Shown here one piece after another: positions 1 to 14,109 of a stretch of DNA of 64,000 nucleotides. The position numbers were made by a program, and so were the translations under genes. The first letter of the stretch is position 1, and every line of letters starts with the position of its first letter. Source of the DNA: Paragonimus skrjabini miyazakii (lineage: Eukaryota; Platyhelminthes; Trematoda; Plagiorchiida; Troglotrematidae); assembly GCA_014338405.1 (NCBI GenBank), contig JTDE01001043.1, forward strand, positions 30,907 through 94,906. Direction: 5' to 3'. Below the pieces are notes generated by a model that worked only from the letters and a program-made list of their open reading frames with translations, did not search any database and was not told the DNA's origin.

Positions 1-78
1 GCCACTGCCGGGACTTGAACCACGGACATGCTGTTCATGAGGCAACCGTGTTTACCACTGCGCCATTGACCTCACGTT
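1..78 (-). repeat. tRNA-like hammerhead SINE, fragment cut by window edge
   Basis: On the minus strand this reads as the tRNA-like head of the SINE family found throughout the window: an A-box-like TGGCGCAGTGG followed by a B-box-like GGTTCAAGTCC, the best B box of any copy here. The part downstream of the B box, where the hammerhead would lie, runs off the left edge. Compare the copies near 19.4, 22.9, 26.1 and 33.9 kb. Confidence 0.75.
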
Positions 79-79
79 C

Positions 80-3000
80 TTAATTGACGACAGTTTAGAA
101 AAGGTCACTTTTTCAGTGTAGGCCATGTTTATTTCGGTTTACTCCGGAAACGGTTAGTTTGGTTGAGTCAAAGTGAATCACAAGGTTTTTGATTTTATTT
201 TATTTACAAAAGTCCCTTAATAGAAGCTGTCTTCATTAACGCTAACGAGTCAGTCAAGATATTTTTGCTCGCTATCTGGAATCTATAAGCCGACTTCATC
301 TTTTAAGATGGAGGGGAGTAAGGCGTATATGTTTAATGATCAAACTCTTCCCGGAAGTACATGACCGATTTTGTGGTTCCTGTCACTTATCAAATGTGTA
401 CTCGATTACATTTTAATCATATGTCCTACAATTGGAACAGCAGATGCCGAAAGTGACAGTTAATGACGTATCCATGAGTTAGCTTAACGCCACAACTGAC
501 TACTACAAATTTCAGCCTCTTCCCTTTTTTATTACACCCCTATATATGACTTAAAGACAGAGATCCTTACCCCCAAACCTAAGAAAAAGGCTTTATGAGT
601 ACATTTCCTAGACGCTTACTTTTTAGTTTTTCAAGATATTAAGCAGTCAAATCATTTATCTGTGTAGCTGACCTTTTCTCATTCACGAGCCTTGAGCTCA
701 ACCCCATTAGGGTATCGTGACACATCGGAATGAGGTATAGAGATCATAAATTCTTATGACTTCTGCGGATGAGAGTTACACCTCAATAATAGTACCAGAC
801 CTTAAAATGTAAATATATGAGTACATACAATGACGGTCTAGAACAGTGTTGTCAAGGTTTTGGTTGCTTTGCAGTCTCCAGTGTGCAATGTAGAAAGCAC
901 AAGTTATGTTTACCACAATACATCGCAAATCACAGTAAGTAGAACACCACAAGAAATTCAAAAGTCGCGCTCAAAGGTTACTACTGTGCACTCTGCTTAT
1001 TATGACGTTAACAATGTGGTTGCAAACTTCTGTGTTACAGTTGCGGTAACTCCGAGCCATAAACGAAGATTCTAATTCCACACTTCTAACACATCAAGAC
1101 CTTGGCGAACATACCAATACCAAAACCATCAACCAGAGCTACGAACAACACCACCACTGTTCACAACTATCCGACATCAAGACCTCATAGAAACGTAGAC
1201 CAGCGTAGGGTTCGAATATGTCTTAGGTTGCTTACGCAACCATCAGTTCACTTACTTATTTATATGCAGGAATGTTTCTAATGTTGTCTTGCAAAGCGGT
1301 GTGATGGCTAAATATGATACTTATCCGAAGTCTACTTTGTTAGTTTTAATTGCGTCTTGCTTTTCTGGAATACGGAGCCGAATGGATGGATTTCAGTTCG
1401 CGTTATTCGTTTGAGTTTATTCGTGCTCATTACTTGCGCCCGAGTTCAATATGATCAGTTACATCACTGCTTGCCATGGGTTTAACTGTGAACATCATTC
1501 AGGATTCTGTTCGGTTTGTACTTATCATTTGAGGAGTGTTATTTCCGGTTTCACGCTATTCATCCTCTCATGACTGTTGAAGTTGTGAAACGAACTTACT
1601 GTATGGCTCTTGTCTTCTGTTTACTCTATTCAACTAGATCAACAGGACTCAGTGATTCACATGAATAGGTTCGTTTCTAAGATTATGATGCGAGGCATGC
1701 CAAACTGTGTGCTTGTAACACCGGACCGATGCTTCGGACGTGCTCGGGTCACATTTGATTCTCTTCTTTCATGCAGTTTTAGTGGGACCTATGGTGAAAA
1801 AATCATTTATTTTTCTGTACCCAACGCGAGATATAGACAATGAATTGTCCTCATTGCTTGTTCCACCATCCACTGAACTTGCAGTCATCAACTGCAGTTT
1901 TGGCTTCCATATATGCCTAGGTCGTCTGAAGGTCAATATGGATTCAAAGTTTGCATGCTATAGGCGCTGAATGTCATCTTCGAGCTCGAAACTAACGAAA
2001 ACTAGTTGCAAATTTCATGACTGTTAGGTGCTAGTAATTTCTATTTGGTCGAACGAATAGTTTGCTCTTCTGTCTTTAACAAAATTATGTGAATACAATA
2101 GGTCAGTTTGTCCATTCCGTTTGACCGTTGCATCTCTTCCCACCTGAACCAAACGGAAGTTGCTGGCTGTTCACTTGTTTCAGTCATTGTTTTAGTTTGG
2201 TTACACACATTTTGTTTTGTGTAAATTTTTTTCAATATATTTTATATATGGTTATTTGGTAACGATATTTACTTTTTAATAGTAATATGTGGCAGTGATA
2301 TATTTGATGTGTTTAACATAGTTATTTTCAAATTTGTGTGATTCACTAATCGAAAGATCCACTCCCACGTAGAACACTTTGAAGTCAAGTGTTTGTATGT
2401 GAAACTGACATCCATTGATTAATTTCTATACGGAACGTACCTAGCTTGAAATCAATAACGAATCGTGTTCACTAGTCAAAGCCACGCCTATTTACTGAGT
2501 TTTTTTATTTTATTTTGCTATATTAGCCGACTGCATACAAACGAACAACTTTAAAATATGGTTATTCTGTTGCAGTAGACAAGACCACTATCGGACATGT
2601 TTAGTATTTTCTAAATACAAGGTAAGTATTCTGCATACCGGGTGCAGCGTTATTAACACAAATCTAGAGAACTCATCTCTTGTTCGTCTGGGGGCTCTAT
2701 GTCAATCTAGATATATGTTTAAAAAATCGATTTTCAACGTTGGTTTTTCACATATTGTACTTCATTATACACTTTCTGAACTGCAAATTTAACTGAGATC
2801 TTCCTTGTTAGATGTCTTCATAGCGTGTTTTTACTCGAGTATCCCGGAACCTTTATCAAACTTTAGTTAATGAGAAACGAGAACCAGATATAACCCGTGA
2901 CGCTTATTTTAAACAGTTTGTTCAGTTTGATTTCCCAGATTCTTCCGCCGCGTTTCGGGCAGCCGTAAATTTTCCGGTCCGGGGGTGACTACATTTCTTA

Positions 3001-6000
3001 CATGACAACAAACACTTCGTGGTGTAAAAGCTGAAGGCATTACATTCTAAGGGGCAGACTAGTGAGGCGTTTTGTAGGAGAGAAATAGAATTTCACCCAT
3101 TTTTTGCATTGTCTCGGTCTACTTTTATCCCATAACGTTTGATTTGAGTGTTTTCGCCAATGAAACCAAGTTGAACCAATAAAATTTATAAAAGGTAAAA
3201 ACCAGTCGAAAAAATATATTGGTCAGTATGGGAGGCAACATACTGAGACACATCACAAGGGCCAGTGGGATACACACCTTTAGGTTCTTTTCAAAGTGTA
3301 GAAGTCTATCGTTGGATGCTGTTCATATGGAGATCTTGACACTCTAATACCTCACTCTCACCTTTCTTGTTAGACCGTTTCCAGCCGTTCTGTATTTTGA
3401 AAAGTACCACATAGGTTTTCTGTGAGGTTCAGCTCAGGGTTCGGTGCCAGTAAGCTCAAATAGTTGACAATTGTATATAGAAACCTGTTTTGTTGTATAT
3501 GACTCAATTCCCTTCTTGACAGGCAAGAGTTTTAGCGACACTCCAAACCTGTATAAAAATAGTTTACATCAGCTGTCTCTGTCATAGGTCGATGATTACA
3601 GAAACGCAATCAAGTGAAAGACACTTCTGAAACATTCCACAGAATAGAAGCAGTGTTTAACTAGCGTTGAAAGTGCCATTTGGGGTAACACAGGTACATC
3701 ATCGTGAAGGAACGGAACACTGAGAACTTCTATGCGGCCTACCCTTGGAAATTTATTAGTTACCATTGTGTGTGAGGGACATTGTATGAAAACGGGGTTG
3801 CATGCCAAATGATTGTTATCCCTAATGAAACTATGATATAGAAAGTCGGAACACATGTATTGATATCTTGACGTGTTGCAAGGTATTTTTTGCCATACAT
3901 CCTAGCAGCAAAAGACAAAGGTGTCCTTCCAATGCGCTGCAATTAGAAGTTAACTACTACATTTCATCAAGTAATGCTAACTCTCTTGTTCCCTTGGGAG
4001 GAAACACTTTCCAGGCGATCATCCGACCGCCGTTATATTTTTGAGGAAGTGAAAAATATCTGACAATAAAGCAATAAATTATCTGGACTTTCCAAATTGA
4101 ACTACTCTGAAACACTGCAAATAACTGTTCCAACTGCCACTCTACGTAACGTAATTTTCTGCCTATCTCAAGCAACGCTATATTTGTGCTTCAATGAGTA
4201 ATTGCATAGGCGTTACTTCTCGATAAGTTTAATATGGCACATTACTAAGTAGCTGCCTCACTTACCTCACAGACACCTGCAGTTCCGATACCCATTATTG
4301 TAATTGAGACGGAACGAACAAGTCTTTCACTTCTGTCTCCTGGGTCGTTTAGCTGTCTAGTATGGAGTGATTCGCCAAGGGTGTGGTAGCAGTCGTTTAA
4401 GCTCCGGCCACACGCCCAGTAATCTCTCTGTGACTCGCTTTCATATCAGTATAGGCCGCCGTCTTCCCACATTCACTCTGGTAGCTACATTCCGAGCGAT
4501 ATAAACTGAGTCACACTTGTCATCTTTCGCTAACCGACCTGCGGAATACATCATTTAATGAGTCCTACTCTCCCAGTTCACAACGGAATGAATACATATA
4601 GCAATGACCACACAGTGAGCATCACTTATTGAGTCGCCTGTCGAGATGACGAAGTCGTTGTGTTTCACTGAACAGTTTGAACGCCGGTGATACTGCTGGT
4701 TAGATTTTATTTCAGTTACAAAAACACATATATTAGACCTCGTGTTACATACTTTTGCAGAAATAAAACCTGCTAGTTAAAACTGGTCAAAATAAACGTG
4801 TGACCTACTAAAATTGCGCACTATATGCATCGAAAGGCCCTTTCCCTGTGTTTGATGTGTAAGCAATTTTTTGTCACATTCTTTGTCAGTATAGTTAGAC
4901 TTGAGTTGTGTTTTATTTTACATTATCAGTTTCATCATGCGGCGTGTAAAACTGTCGTTTTGATTGTGGTTGCCATGCTAACGTTCGGCGTCAACATGCA
5001 TTCTGGAAGATAGATGAGGAAAGGAAACTTCTACAGAAGGCAACAGGAAAAAGGGCGCCAAATTTCCTAGACAAGTCACCTGAAGATTGCCGTACGCCTT
5101 GTGAAACAGATGATTTAAAGAACAGAGTGAAAATGCACGTTTTGCCGTTCCATTTCTTTTCTGTTCATGCGACAAGCTACACTTAAAGACGCTCACACAC
5201 CAACTGTACTGTTCACTATCACTAGACAACTGCTGAGCACACGCCCAGAATAATCAACGGTTTCACGAACATGTCCTTAAATCAGGAACTGGAACCAATT
5301 TCAGAACAATAAACGTGAATAGTGCAAAGTCAACACTAGAATCGGACAACTAACTTACCTAGTGAAATTCACCCACTTGACTGAGCCAAATGTAAAGCAT
5401 AGGTGACTGAATCACGTGGGAGTGTTCTACTTTTGATGACTCGTTTTGTCAACAGTTGACTTGATCTCCCTATTCACCTCAACGGTATTTGAGTTGGTGG
5501 CCGGTTGAACTAACTGTTCGTCTTTTACTATTACGGATTGTCTGAGCATTATATGGAAGGCATTTACAATTGAACACGTGGTGAACCGGTTACCTTACAA
5601 AGTTCAATTGTTATCATACAACTACGATATTTAATCTCGAAGTGGAATGTTTTATCACAACGATAAGATTATACAGGAATAGAATAAAGTGTATACTGAG
5701 AAGCTACTTAAAATGGACAATATATACTTTTATAAGCTTTGTTGCTTTTAAGCTTGAAAGAAATTTAATAACTTATAAGACACAGAGCGAGAGAAACTTG
5801 CACTTCAAGTAAGTTGGGAAAAAAATAACGAAATCGATTCACAGATTGGTACGGGAAAGTATTTACTCTGCTGCATACGACGGACTGAGTACGCTGTTAG
5901 GGAAAGTTCAATTTTCTCCAAAAGTTGGTCTTATTGTAATGATAAAAGTCAAAGCCTTGTTTATCTGTCAAAATTTCTAATTCGGTGATATATTTTGATT

Positions 6001-8760
6001 TCTCGCTTCCCTCTAGCATTTCCTGTTTACTTACATTGAAATTTGGTCAAGTGGAGGTCGCACAACTCGTGCACATTCGTTCATTTGTCTCACACAAATA
6101 CTTGAAAATGGTCGTACAAGCAGGATGTCGTGATTGCCTTCACGGGTACTTGCAAAATCCATCATTAATTCAAAATTAAATGTTCATTTCACCGCATTAG
6201 CAGATTCACTGTTTTTAACTGCAGGGGATCAACCTGTCTTAACACAGTATCTGCTAGGGAACAATCATACCGTTGATGTTGAACAAGCATTTCCCGTTAT
6301 TTTTAAAATATCTACCTGTGTACACTAAAGCCTCGGTAAGGTACTGTTGTCTGATGCTGATCAGATCATCATCCTTTTCTTAGTATTGCTAAAGTATAAA
6401 CAAATCCTTATTTTTGCTGTGTACAAAGCTTGGGACTAAAAACTACTCGGTGTGTAACCCCTACATTGCGTTTTGGGTCAGCCATATTTTGTAGATTTCA
6501 TTTAATCACTTTCCTTAGTGAATACAGTAATGATCACTCTCCCAGCTGATTTATACTCTTGTTTATACCACCATAAATCGTTTTCTAACATTCAGCTCGA
6601 TCAACTGTTTAGCCTTAGTACCGTTTAGTAATTTACTCGAATAGAAATGACAGATTACTGTGTGAATCCACTTCGCACATTCTCATCCCTAGGAAACGCA
6701 TGACTATCACAAAAGTGTGAAAACCTTTTTGTTAACTATTCAGTCGATGACACCAGTCAGAAAGTTGAACTCTTCAACATGTTCTCCTATACACGTCGAG
6801 GCGAACTTGTATTCTTATTCACTAATCGGTCAGGATCGGCAGGATTGCCCGTTCATCCCACGAAAAACCAATCTATTGGATAGCGGCCGCACTGTATGAT
6901 GAATGTGTGTGGGTGTGAAATGTCTGACCACTTGTCCTTCGCGTACGATGTCGTCGAGCACGTTGACGCGGAGTGAACTGCGATAGTTAAATCCAAGTGA
7001 CTCGCTCTTGTATAGCATCGTGTCACACACGTCGCCTTCTCGCAAAATCCATTCTTGCTTTTTTATGACCGTCTGTCACGTATGAGACGAATAGATCGAG
7101 TTTCCACAATTCTCAGGTGTCATCGCCGTGTGCAGAAGTATGCCCAAAATTAACTGAGTTCACCCAGACTAGATGTTAAAGCAAAGCGTTCCCAGTTCGT
7201 TGTTCTCAAGGGACAGGTCCCATCTGTTAGAAGTCAACTTTGGTCAGCCACCTCCAAGACGTTTTTAACTGCTTTGCTTTTTGAAACGTGTTGTTTGTAA
7301 ACATGATTTTCTTAACAATATTTTAATATTTTTTTTACATTCAACTTCAACTCTCTTCTGCTAAACGCATATTCACGACCTACCGAAATTAAGTAAATTT
7401 TGTTACCGTTGCGCACATTTAAAACTTTGTCGTTACTGAGATACACTGTAACCTCGTTGAGCATGGATTGTGTAGGCGTCGTGGCGTGTGACCGCGTATC
7501 ACGTTATCGTATGCATGCGTTGACTTTCATAGTATGATTGTACACTGAAGACATTCCCGGTGTTCGATCATTCGCATTCCTTGCCAGTGTTTTCCGTTTG
7601 GTCCAGAGAGGCTGACTGTATGTCATGCACAGACCCGGAAAGAAACGTTTCAACAACTTATGGTTTGCTGTATAGGTGATGGTGTTTGTTCGAATACCCT
7701 TGCGAATATAGGTTTATGTGATGAATCCAGATAAAACGAACATCGGCCATACAGTTTTGACCTGCGACTGAAGGTTGCAAAACATGGACGCTGTACACGT
7801 TTAGAGGACGTACAGAAACAGTTGGCCGCTCTAGGTAGATCCGAGCCAGAGATCAAATGACATGACTCTTTTCATTCTGACACATAGAGATGTGTGGTCG
7901 CTTATCCGGTGAACCTCTGACCTCCGCTGCTGATTTGATTGCTTTTAGAATTACACCAAGCGGAAGAGTTATATCTGAATTTCATGATTAAATTTCAGCC
8001 AACTGACAACTTTGTGCTATACAGACAACAAATGGACAACCCTTGTTTGTTCGCTATAGTGGTCTGGGTTAATTCAAGGATGAACTTAATCAGCAAACTT
8101 ATGACCTCTACAAAGCAATGTTATCAGACATCGCGGGTGAATGTTGGTTGAGTGGGCTTTTAGTTAATGTTTGTAGCGAGCGTCTATTGCAAATGCTCAC
8201 AGATAATTGTGTAATTTTCATGAGTACTAGCTTTTGGTGTACCAACGGCCTTTGTACACTACGGCGTTCTCCCCAATAAGGTTATTTGTAAGGGTCCAGA
8301 AGTAACATGATAGACCGTCTGACTTACACAAAGACTACCTTGATCGTGACCACATATTAAGTGGCGATGATGTTCCTGTGCACTTGGGTGGACGCCCACA
8401 TAATTGCCCCAAAAACATCATTGTTGTGAAGCTTGAGCGCGCGGCGCTGCTTGGTCAGCATCTAAACACCCGATGTGGTGTCCGTATCACCTGTTGTTGG
8501 GCATGACTGTTGGTTTTCAACTCATGACACTGCGAGACTCATTCAACAAGAACATTTCCCCCAGCTGTATTTTCCTAGGAGGCGCATCTCGTAATGAAGC
8601 AGTCAAAGCAAATTAGGTCATACCGGTCGAGCGGTCCGGCTTCGTGTGAAATGAAATCCACATGATTTCACTAACCCATTCCGATCGCAGCCGTGCGAAC
8701 GAACGCGTGTAAGCTACCTGAACTTTAATGCGATTTATTCTAACGACTTGACAGGATTAT
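80..8760. other. long stretch with no recognisable gene
   Basis: Only short open frames under about 90 codons occur on either strand and none carries a motif I recognise. Most are crossed by overlapping frames on the other strand. Base composition is AT-leaning with many T runs. I see no tRNA-like head, reverse transcriptase motif or long tandem repeat. It may be intergenic or deeply decayed repeat sequence. Confidence 0.5.
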
Positions 8761-8765
8761 ACAAC

Positions 8766-8849
8766 CATCTCGTCTGATTTGTTTTGCGTTTGACTGCCAC
8801 ATATGATCATCTCGTCTGATTTGCTATGCGTCTTGCCGGCCGTGTATGA
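8766..8849. repeat. 42-bp tandem duplication (two diverged units)
   Basis: The words CATCTCGTCTGATTTG begin at 8766 and again at 8808, each followed by related sequence (TTGCGTTTGACTGCC versus TATGCGTCTTGCCGG) and then a TATGAT-like word. This gives two diverged 42-bp units directly in front of the hairpin at 8.84-8.98 kb. Confidence 0.6.
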
Positions 8850-8891
8850 TAACGGTTTTCCCATCTAGCAAGAAAAAACTGTACACATCGG

Positions 8892-8922
<31 letters not shown>

Positions 8923-8985
8923 GCGTATCGCCGTTGAAGGGTAATCCGATGTGTACAGTTTTCTTTCTTGCCAGATACAGCCGGC
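8837..8985. repeat. inverted repeat with AT microsatellite in the loop
   Basis: The left arm holds AAACTGTACACATCGGAT (ending near 8893) and the right arm holds its reverse complement, ATCCGATGTGTACAGTTT, near 8944-8962. The pairing continues outward through GCAAGAAA-type sequence towards a shared GGCCGG-like end, with one extra segment of roughly 17 nt in the left arm. The loop is a run of TA dinucleotides. A small foldback or MITE-like element is the likely identity; I see no clear target duplication. Confidence 0.6.
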
Positions 8986-8989
8986 CTCT

Positions 8990-11030
8990 TTCTTCTCGCT
9001 GTTGCATGGCTTCGTGTGTAAACTTTTCCTGATAACCATTTTATATGAATGTAGTAATTACAAATGCCAAATCTTTAGCAACGTTATTATCTGTGCAAAA
9101 TTTTGCGGTTTTTTCCGTCAACTAGTTAACTGGGTTCAGGGCAAGCGTGATGTATTTAGTTTAATGATGCATTACTAAAAACAAGCTTGTTCGCTGCACA
9201 GTATTTTCCATCTTGATTCTCTTTGGTAGAAAGATTGTATAAATAGTACAGATAGGGCGTACTGGAAAACAGCCTTTGTTTAACTACGAAAACTTAGCCT
9301 GCCATAGGTCACCGTGTCAAGGACGAACCATCTTGTCAGTCCAAATCAACTGGTCTATATCAGTTCACGTATAGCATCAGGTAAATCGAGCGAACAAAGT
9401 ATCCAGGTGCGTTGCTGCGCATTGTCCGTAAGTCCACAATTAATGTACCGACAGATCTGTTAACAGTGCACTTTTACAGCGCCTATTAATTTGCAAACAT
9501 ACATATACCTACACATACAACTATTTACAACATACCATTGCCGTATACCAAAGGTTTCATAAAAATACCGCTATTTACGGCAAAACCGATCGACCTCCAC
9601 CCTTCAAGACCAGAATTGTCGTCACCATAGCTAGTACGAAAGTCTCACCCTGTGCAGTTCTCACTTCCCGTCTTAACCAGTTTTACGATTGTAGCCTAAC
9701 AGTTTCCTCACCAGTTGCAATACTGATCAATTGATTTACTTCATTACCATTCCGTCTTGTTTCGCCACTGTTTGTCTGAATTCAGCCTGTTTAACGTGCG
9801 TATAAATTTATCACGGCTACGTAGTTTGTTAATTATTGTTCTTCAGTCGCTTACTGACACTAAATCTCGTACGGTCAAATGAAATGGTATACATCTTTTG
9901 GCAGATGTAAACGCCCGTACAGAAGTATAGAAAGATATTTCTTCTCGATGTACACATTGTTAATCGACGAACTTATCCCAGATGACAAACTTCATGATTC
10001 TGATTATGTGGATGACTGCTGTAATTTACGTCGGATCACAGACAGTCCAATAAGCTTTGTACATTTCATCGATATGGAATAGACATCGTTCTGAAAATAT
10101 GTAAAATACTATTTTAAGGCTGGCGGACCCCCTAGACTCCGCTGAGATTCAACAGGGCATGTCAGAATTAATGAAAGGTTTTGTTCAACTGATTGGTTGC
10201 ATCGAGGTTGACAACGACGTGAGAGAAACAATCTGTAGGATGGCATTTATCCATAGAAGGCAACAGAAAGCTGTAAACCTTTCAATGAGAGCGCGAGTGC
10301 ACTCTGAGTTCGTCTGCTCTACCTCACTTTGTGACTGCAAAAGCTTACCCTCTTGGTCTGGAGATGCACGTTGATTATCTGTTGTTGATGGCGTCAATGT
10401 CGCTACTGATAAGCGAAACGAATCGGCTGATCCGGCTCTTGTCGGACCGGTCGCGTACCATCCCGGCTTGAAACATTTGGAAGAACGTGCGGTAAAACTG
10501 TTAGGCTAGGTTCATTGATACACCTCGCTGTCATGATACAGACCAAAATGAGTCGGCTCCTTTTAGCCTAACATTTGACTATTACTGAGAGCACAGGCAA
10601 TTCTCCGTCAGGACTGCTGTATAAAGCGAACTCCAGGACCCGATTTTATTTTGTGTTCCCTAATCCTCTAGCTCTTCTGAAAGCACAGTAAACGAGAACC
10701 GGGTGTTCATGGAAAGAAAAGGGGAAGGATTTTTCGAAAATGAGCTGGCATCCATTCGTTCGACAGATGAGATATGTGGATAACCTGCAATATTCATCAG
10801 TTCAACCGGAAACCACAACCATATCCTTCTAACTAATGATCGATCCGTAAGGCGGCGTTCAGACCACATTTATCCACGAGTTGTGAAGCTACTGACGTAA
10901 TACAAACAAATGATTCACTGAACGTAAGCGGTTCACGAATGTAGTTATCCTACGGCGTCCAACTCGTATATCAACTCCGGCTGCCTAATTTTAATGAGAA
11001 CTGGTGGCGCTTGTTAAAATAATACCTGAC
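8990..11030. other. no recognisable gene
   Basis: Short open frames only. One near 10,159-10,374 is open for 71 codons on plus and another of 70 codons overlaps it on minus; neither has a recognisable domain. No repeats of the window's main families are visible here. Confidence 0.45.
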
Positions 11031-11064
11031 GTGAGGTCAATGGTGCAATGATCAGCATGGCTGA
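11031..11064 (+). repeat. SINE head fragment
   Basis: GTGAGGTCAATGGTGCAATG matches the 5' edge and A-box-like part of the hammerhead SINE. Similarity fades within about 35 bp, so the copy is a short remnant without B box or ribozyme. Confidence 0.5.
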
Positions 11065-11299
11065 TTTACTGGAACTCACAGTAGAGCTTATAAGTCTGGT
11101 GTGACGAGGACATGTACTATGAACAAGGTCTAATAAGAAGGAAACCCGAATCTACAGCTTCTATCAGAAACGTACCGGTTGAATTGTCTCATTGAATGCG
11201 AAACTGCCATCAAGTAGGTATAACTTTTAAATTACATCTACTAAGCTTATTGATACATAGGTTTAGAAACTTTTTTAATCCATAAGAGACCCTATTGTT

Positions 11300-11440
11300 A
11301 AAAGTCGGAACTTCAGCGGAACTCGAACCGGCGATAGAAACCTATGCACAAACACGAAGCGCGTTCAGCCTACTCAGTAACGAAATGGCCATGACAGCCC
11401 AAAGTTTTCAACCTCGGACCCAGCTACTGCCCGTTCGAAT
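11300..11440 (-). repeat. second tRNA-like SINE family, copy 1
   Basis: Read on the minus strand, an A-box-like TTACTGAGTAGGCTG is followed about 45 nt later by GGTTCGAGTTCC, a near-consensus B box. The word order CATAGGTTTCT then TCGCCGGTTCGA, and the downstream GGGTCTC, are shared with the copy at 16.9 kb. This differs from the hammerhead SINE and shows no ribozyme core. It could instead be a decayed tRNA gene, but similarity outside the tRNA-like part favours a SINE. Confidence 0.5.
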
Positions 11441-11449
11441 TCATCTGTA

Positions 11450-13575
11450 AAACGGATTTTTCACATTCTGATTCTGGTTCTGAGAGATGTCACGTGTTGC
11501 CACTGTTTGGTCGGGCGATTCACTTGCGTTCTGATTGGACAATGCTCACAATCAGTATACATACGTTTAACGGCGCCTGGTCCGCCGGGTTAATCTGTCG
11601 CCTCGGTGTTGCTAACATGTTTGTTCTATCACTGAGGTCACCGAAAAAGATAAGCATACGGTTTTCATGCGAATCATCAAGACACCCAAGTTGAGTTAGC
11701 CATCCACTTGCTTGGTTATGGGAATCACCACATGGCCAACGAGACCGTCAGAATACGGAGTTTCGAGGATAGCAATCTGAACGTTTCTACGGTCCGCGCG
11801 GCCTCTTGATATTGATTTCGTCGACCTGAACACGTGTTTCATATGTCACACGCCGCTTGACTCGTCAAGCCTAAATTGTGAAAAATGGAATCGACAGGAA
11901 AAGGAAGTTTGGTGGCCAGACCATGACTCGGTACTACGATATGAGACAACTGCCCTATAGGTTTGACTTGACCAACTCAGAACGTCTATCTGGTTGGTGA
12001 TCAGAAGATTCGCAATGGTAGTAGTCAGAGGTAGTGAAAGGTACAGCTCAGAACTGTGATCAGTGGCCACTGCGCGGACAATATATTATGTCTTAAATAT
12101 TCCAATTTTCCTCTATTTTGCGTATTTCTGCATTCGATTTTGCGTAGTATATTTATGTGTCTATATGGAGGGTTCAGGGCTAGATTCTACGGGTTTTTCG
12201 ATGAGGAACGTTAGAATTGAGTTAGAGGTCATCTAAAGTGCTCTGATTGCCGCGAACAGAATATGATCTGTGAGCTACCTGTTTAGTCAAAACAGACAGA
12301 AGACATATTGTGGTGGATTACCGAACCGGTGGAAAACTTGAACACGTGGGAGGTACGTTCAGAAACCACAGCGAGCGGATTGGGGACAGCATGGGCAACC
12401 GGATGAGTCATCACTCAGTTGGATCGGACCAACGAGCTAGACATGGCAAGCAAAATAGGATGGACGACCAGATCGGGAGCACGATTATCCCGACACTCGG
12501 GAGAAAATCTCCACGGTCGTGAAGTACGGCCAAAACCCACAGTGGATGGATTGCGGACAACACGAGGGACAAGATGAGCAATCGGAGAACGATATCGGAC
12601 CAGTATTCAATGTAATCAGCTAATGGGAATATAGGAACAGTTGGGATTGGCGTTGTGCAAACGGTCGTAACGGGGCAGTAACGCCGCGGGACCGGTTGCA
12701 GAGATTCGGTGATTCCAACTTCCACGTCATCAGGCTTTCAGTGTCACTTGTTATGTTCCGAACATGAGTTTCAATGATTCTGGTCAGAATCAACTATTCA
12801 TTTATGTTGATGAGGTGGATAAATTAGACAATGTCTCAGATATTGAATGCATATATTCTTACACATTTTCAGCCGTCTAATTGGGCTGTACTCTATTTCC
12901 CACCGTTGTGAACCAAGAACGCGCATAGCGCAGAAGTTATTTATTCGGGATAGCAACACATGGGTTATGCGTTTCAACATGACAACAAACAAAAACATCC
13001 ATCTGCGTACGGTACTAGACCCAGACCGTCACGGTTGCAACAGACGTCAATGCGCAATTCCATTACGTTCTTTACATACCAAGAACCATTTAATGCAATG
13101 CTACACTTCAATGTTTTTTCCTGCGGCTTGTTCGGTATCAAAATATATGCTCTGGTCCTATTGCTGAATAGCCGTGGTACGAGTAGTATATTACGGTCGC
13201 TGCATCTCACTACACGGGTATGGACAGATAAACCTGATACTGAGGAGTGGGTTGATACAATCGTTTTCCCAAGGTAATGTAATATTGCGTTGCATCCTTC
13301 ATACAGCTGTTGTATAATACGTTATCATTGGTAAATAGTATAACATGACTTGAACGCACGGAAACTAAACGTCAGCCCTCAGTGCCTGGAAGGCCGGATA
13401 TTGGAAGCGATTATTGGAAACGTGCACATGCACGGTGCGAGACATGGTATTAAGGTGATTGTCACTGCACTACTGCTAAAGATGTGGATACCTGACCGTC
13501 CTGCAAAATAGTGTTTGCGTTCGTTGTTCTGTGTTTTCACATGGCTTGTAATGAGTGTCTAGCGATGAACAACTT
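11450..13575. other. no recognisable gene; GC-rich patch at 12.3-12.7 kb
   Basis: The 12,310-12,725 stretch is richer in G and A than its surroundings and stays open for 104 codons on the minus strand. Its plus strand is full of related GGACA, GATCGG and ATCGGACC words, which suggests an old degenerate repeat rather than a protein gene. Around 12,850-13,280 two overlapping plus frames of about 105 codons exist, neither recognisable. Confidence 0.4.
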
Positions 13576-13581
13576 CCAAGA

Positions 13582-13794
13582 TCAGGTCAAGGACGCAGTG
13601 GTCAACACGGTTGTCTCATGAAAGCAAAGCATTGCCGGAGTTCTAGTCCCGGTCGTGACAAGGATATACACTACAAGCGGGCTCTAACGAAAGCGAAACT
13701 TGTGTCTAGTGCTTCTCTTCGAAAGGGATCGACTGGAATTTCTATGGTAATGCGAAAGCTATATGAAAACCGAAATCCCCTACTACTCATCAAC
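13582..13794 (+). repeat. hammerhead SINE, subfamily with altered 5' core
   Basis: The tRNA-like head (GACGCAGTGGTCAACACGG, then GAGTTCTAGTCCCGG as B-box region) is followed by the ribozyme region and a tail ending in CTACTACTCATCAAC. It is very close to the copy at 23.26-23.50 kb, sharing the unusual words GCAAAGC(A/G)TTGCCGG and CACTACAAGCGGGC. Relative to that copy it lacks about 35 bp of tail, around the GTGAAAG word. Confidence 0.8.
13669..13711 (+). ncRNA. type I hammerhead ribozyme remnant (5' core lost)
   Basis: Stem I arms CACTA and TAGTG are perfect. The 3' core GAAAC, four-base loop TTGT and cleavage triplet GTC are intact. The 5' core reads CAAGCGG where the family pattern is CTGACGA, so catalysis should be lost. 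The copy at 23,343 carries the same altered core. Confidence 0.7.
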
Positions 13795-14109
13795 ATTTTA
13801 TTCATTATTTTGTAATTTTATCACTTTATATCACAGATTTTGGAAACTACCACAGTCGTCCTGAAATATTGTTGCCAATTCTTTATCTAAAGTAAACAGT
13901 GTTGTCTCGTATAGCCGGGGCTCACTTGGTCGCTATAGTGTGTATTCGTGTATTGCTCGTGTGCTGGGCCCAATTGCCAACCAACGTTCTTGTGGGGGTG
14001 TACGTTATTGCATTGATCCAAAGTCGAACCGTACCATACTAATCAAGATGGATCTGAGCCACTTCGGCATCGAGTTCACGGAATTGAATTAGACAAGGCT
14101 TGCAGACTA

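Noticed and set aside
9879..10082. frame with DSDYVDDCC, resembling an RT YVDD box
   Set aside because: No other RT motif occurs at the expected distances in any frame.
12310..12725. 104-codon hydrophobic minus frame and a 70-codon plus frame
   Set aside because: The sequence is biased and repetitive in short words, both strands are open, and no motif is visible.
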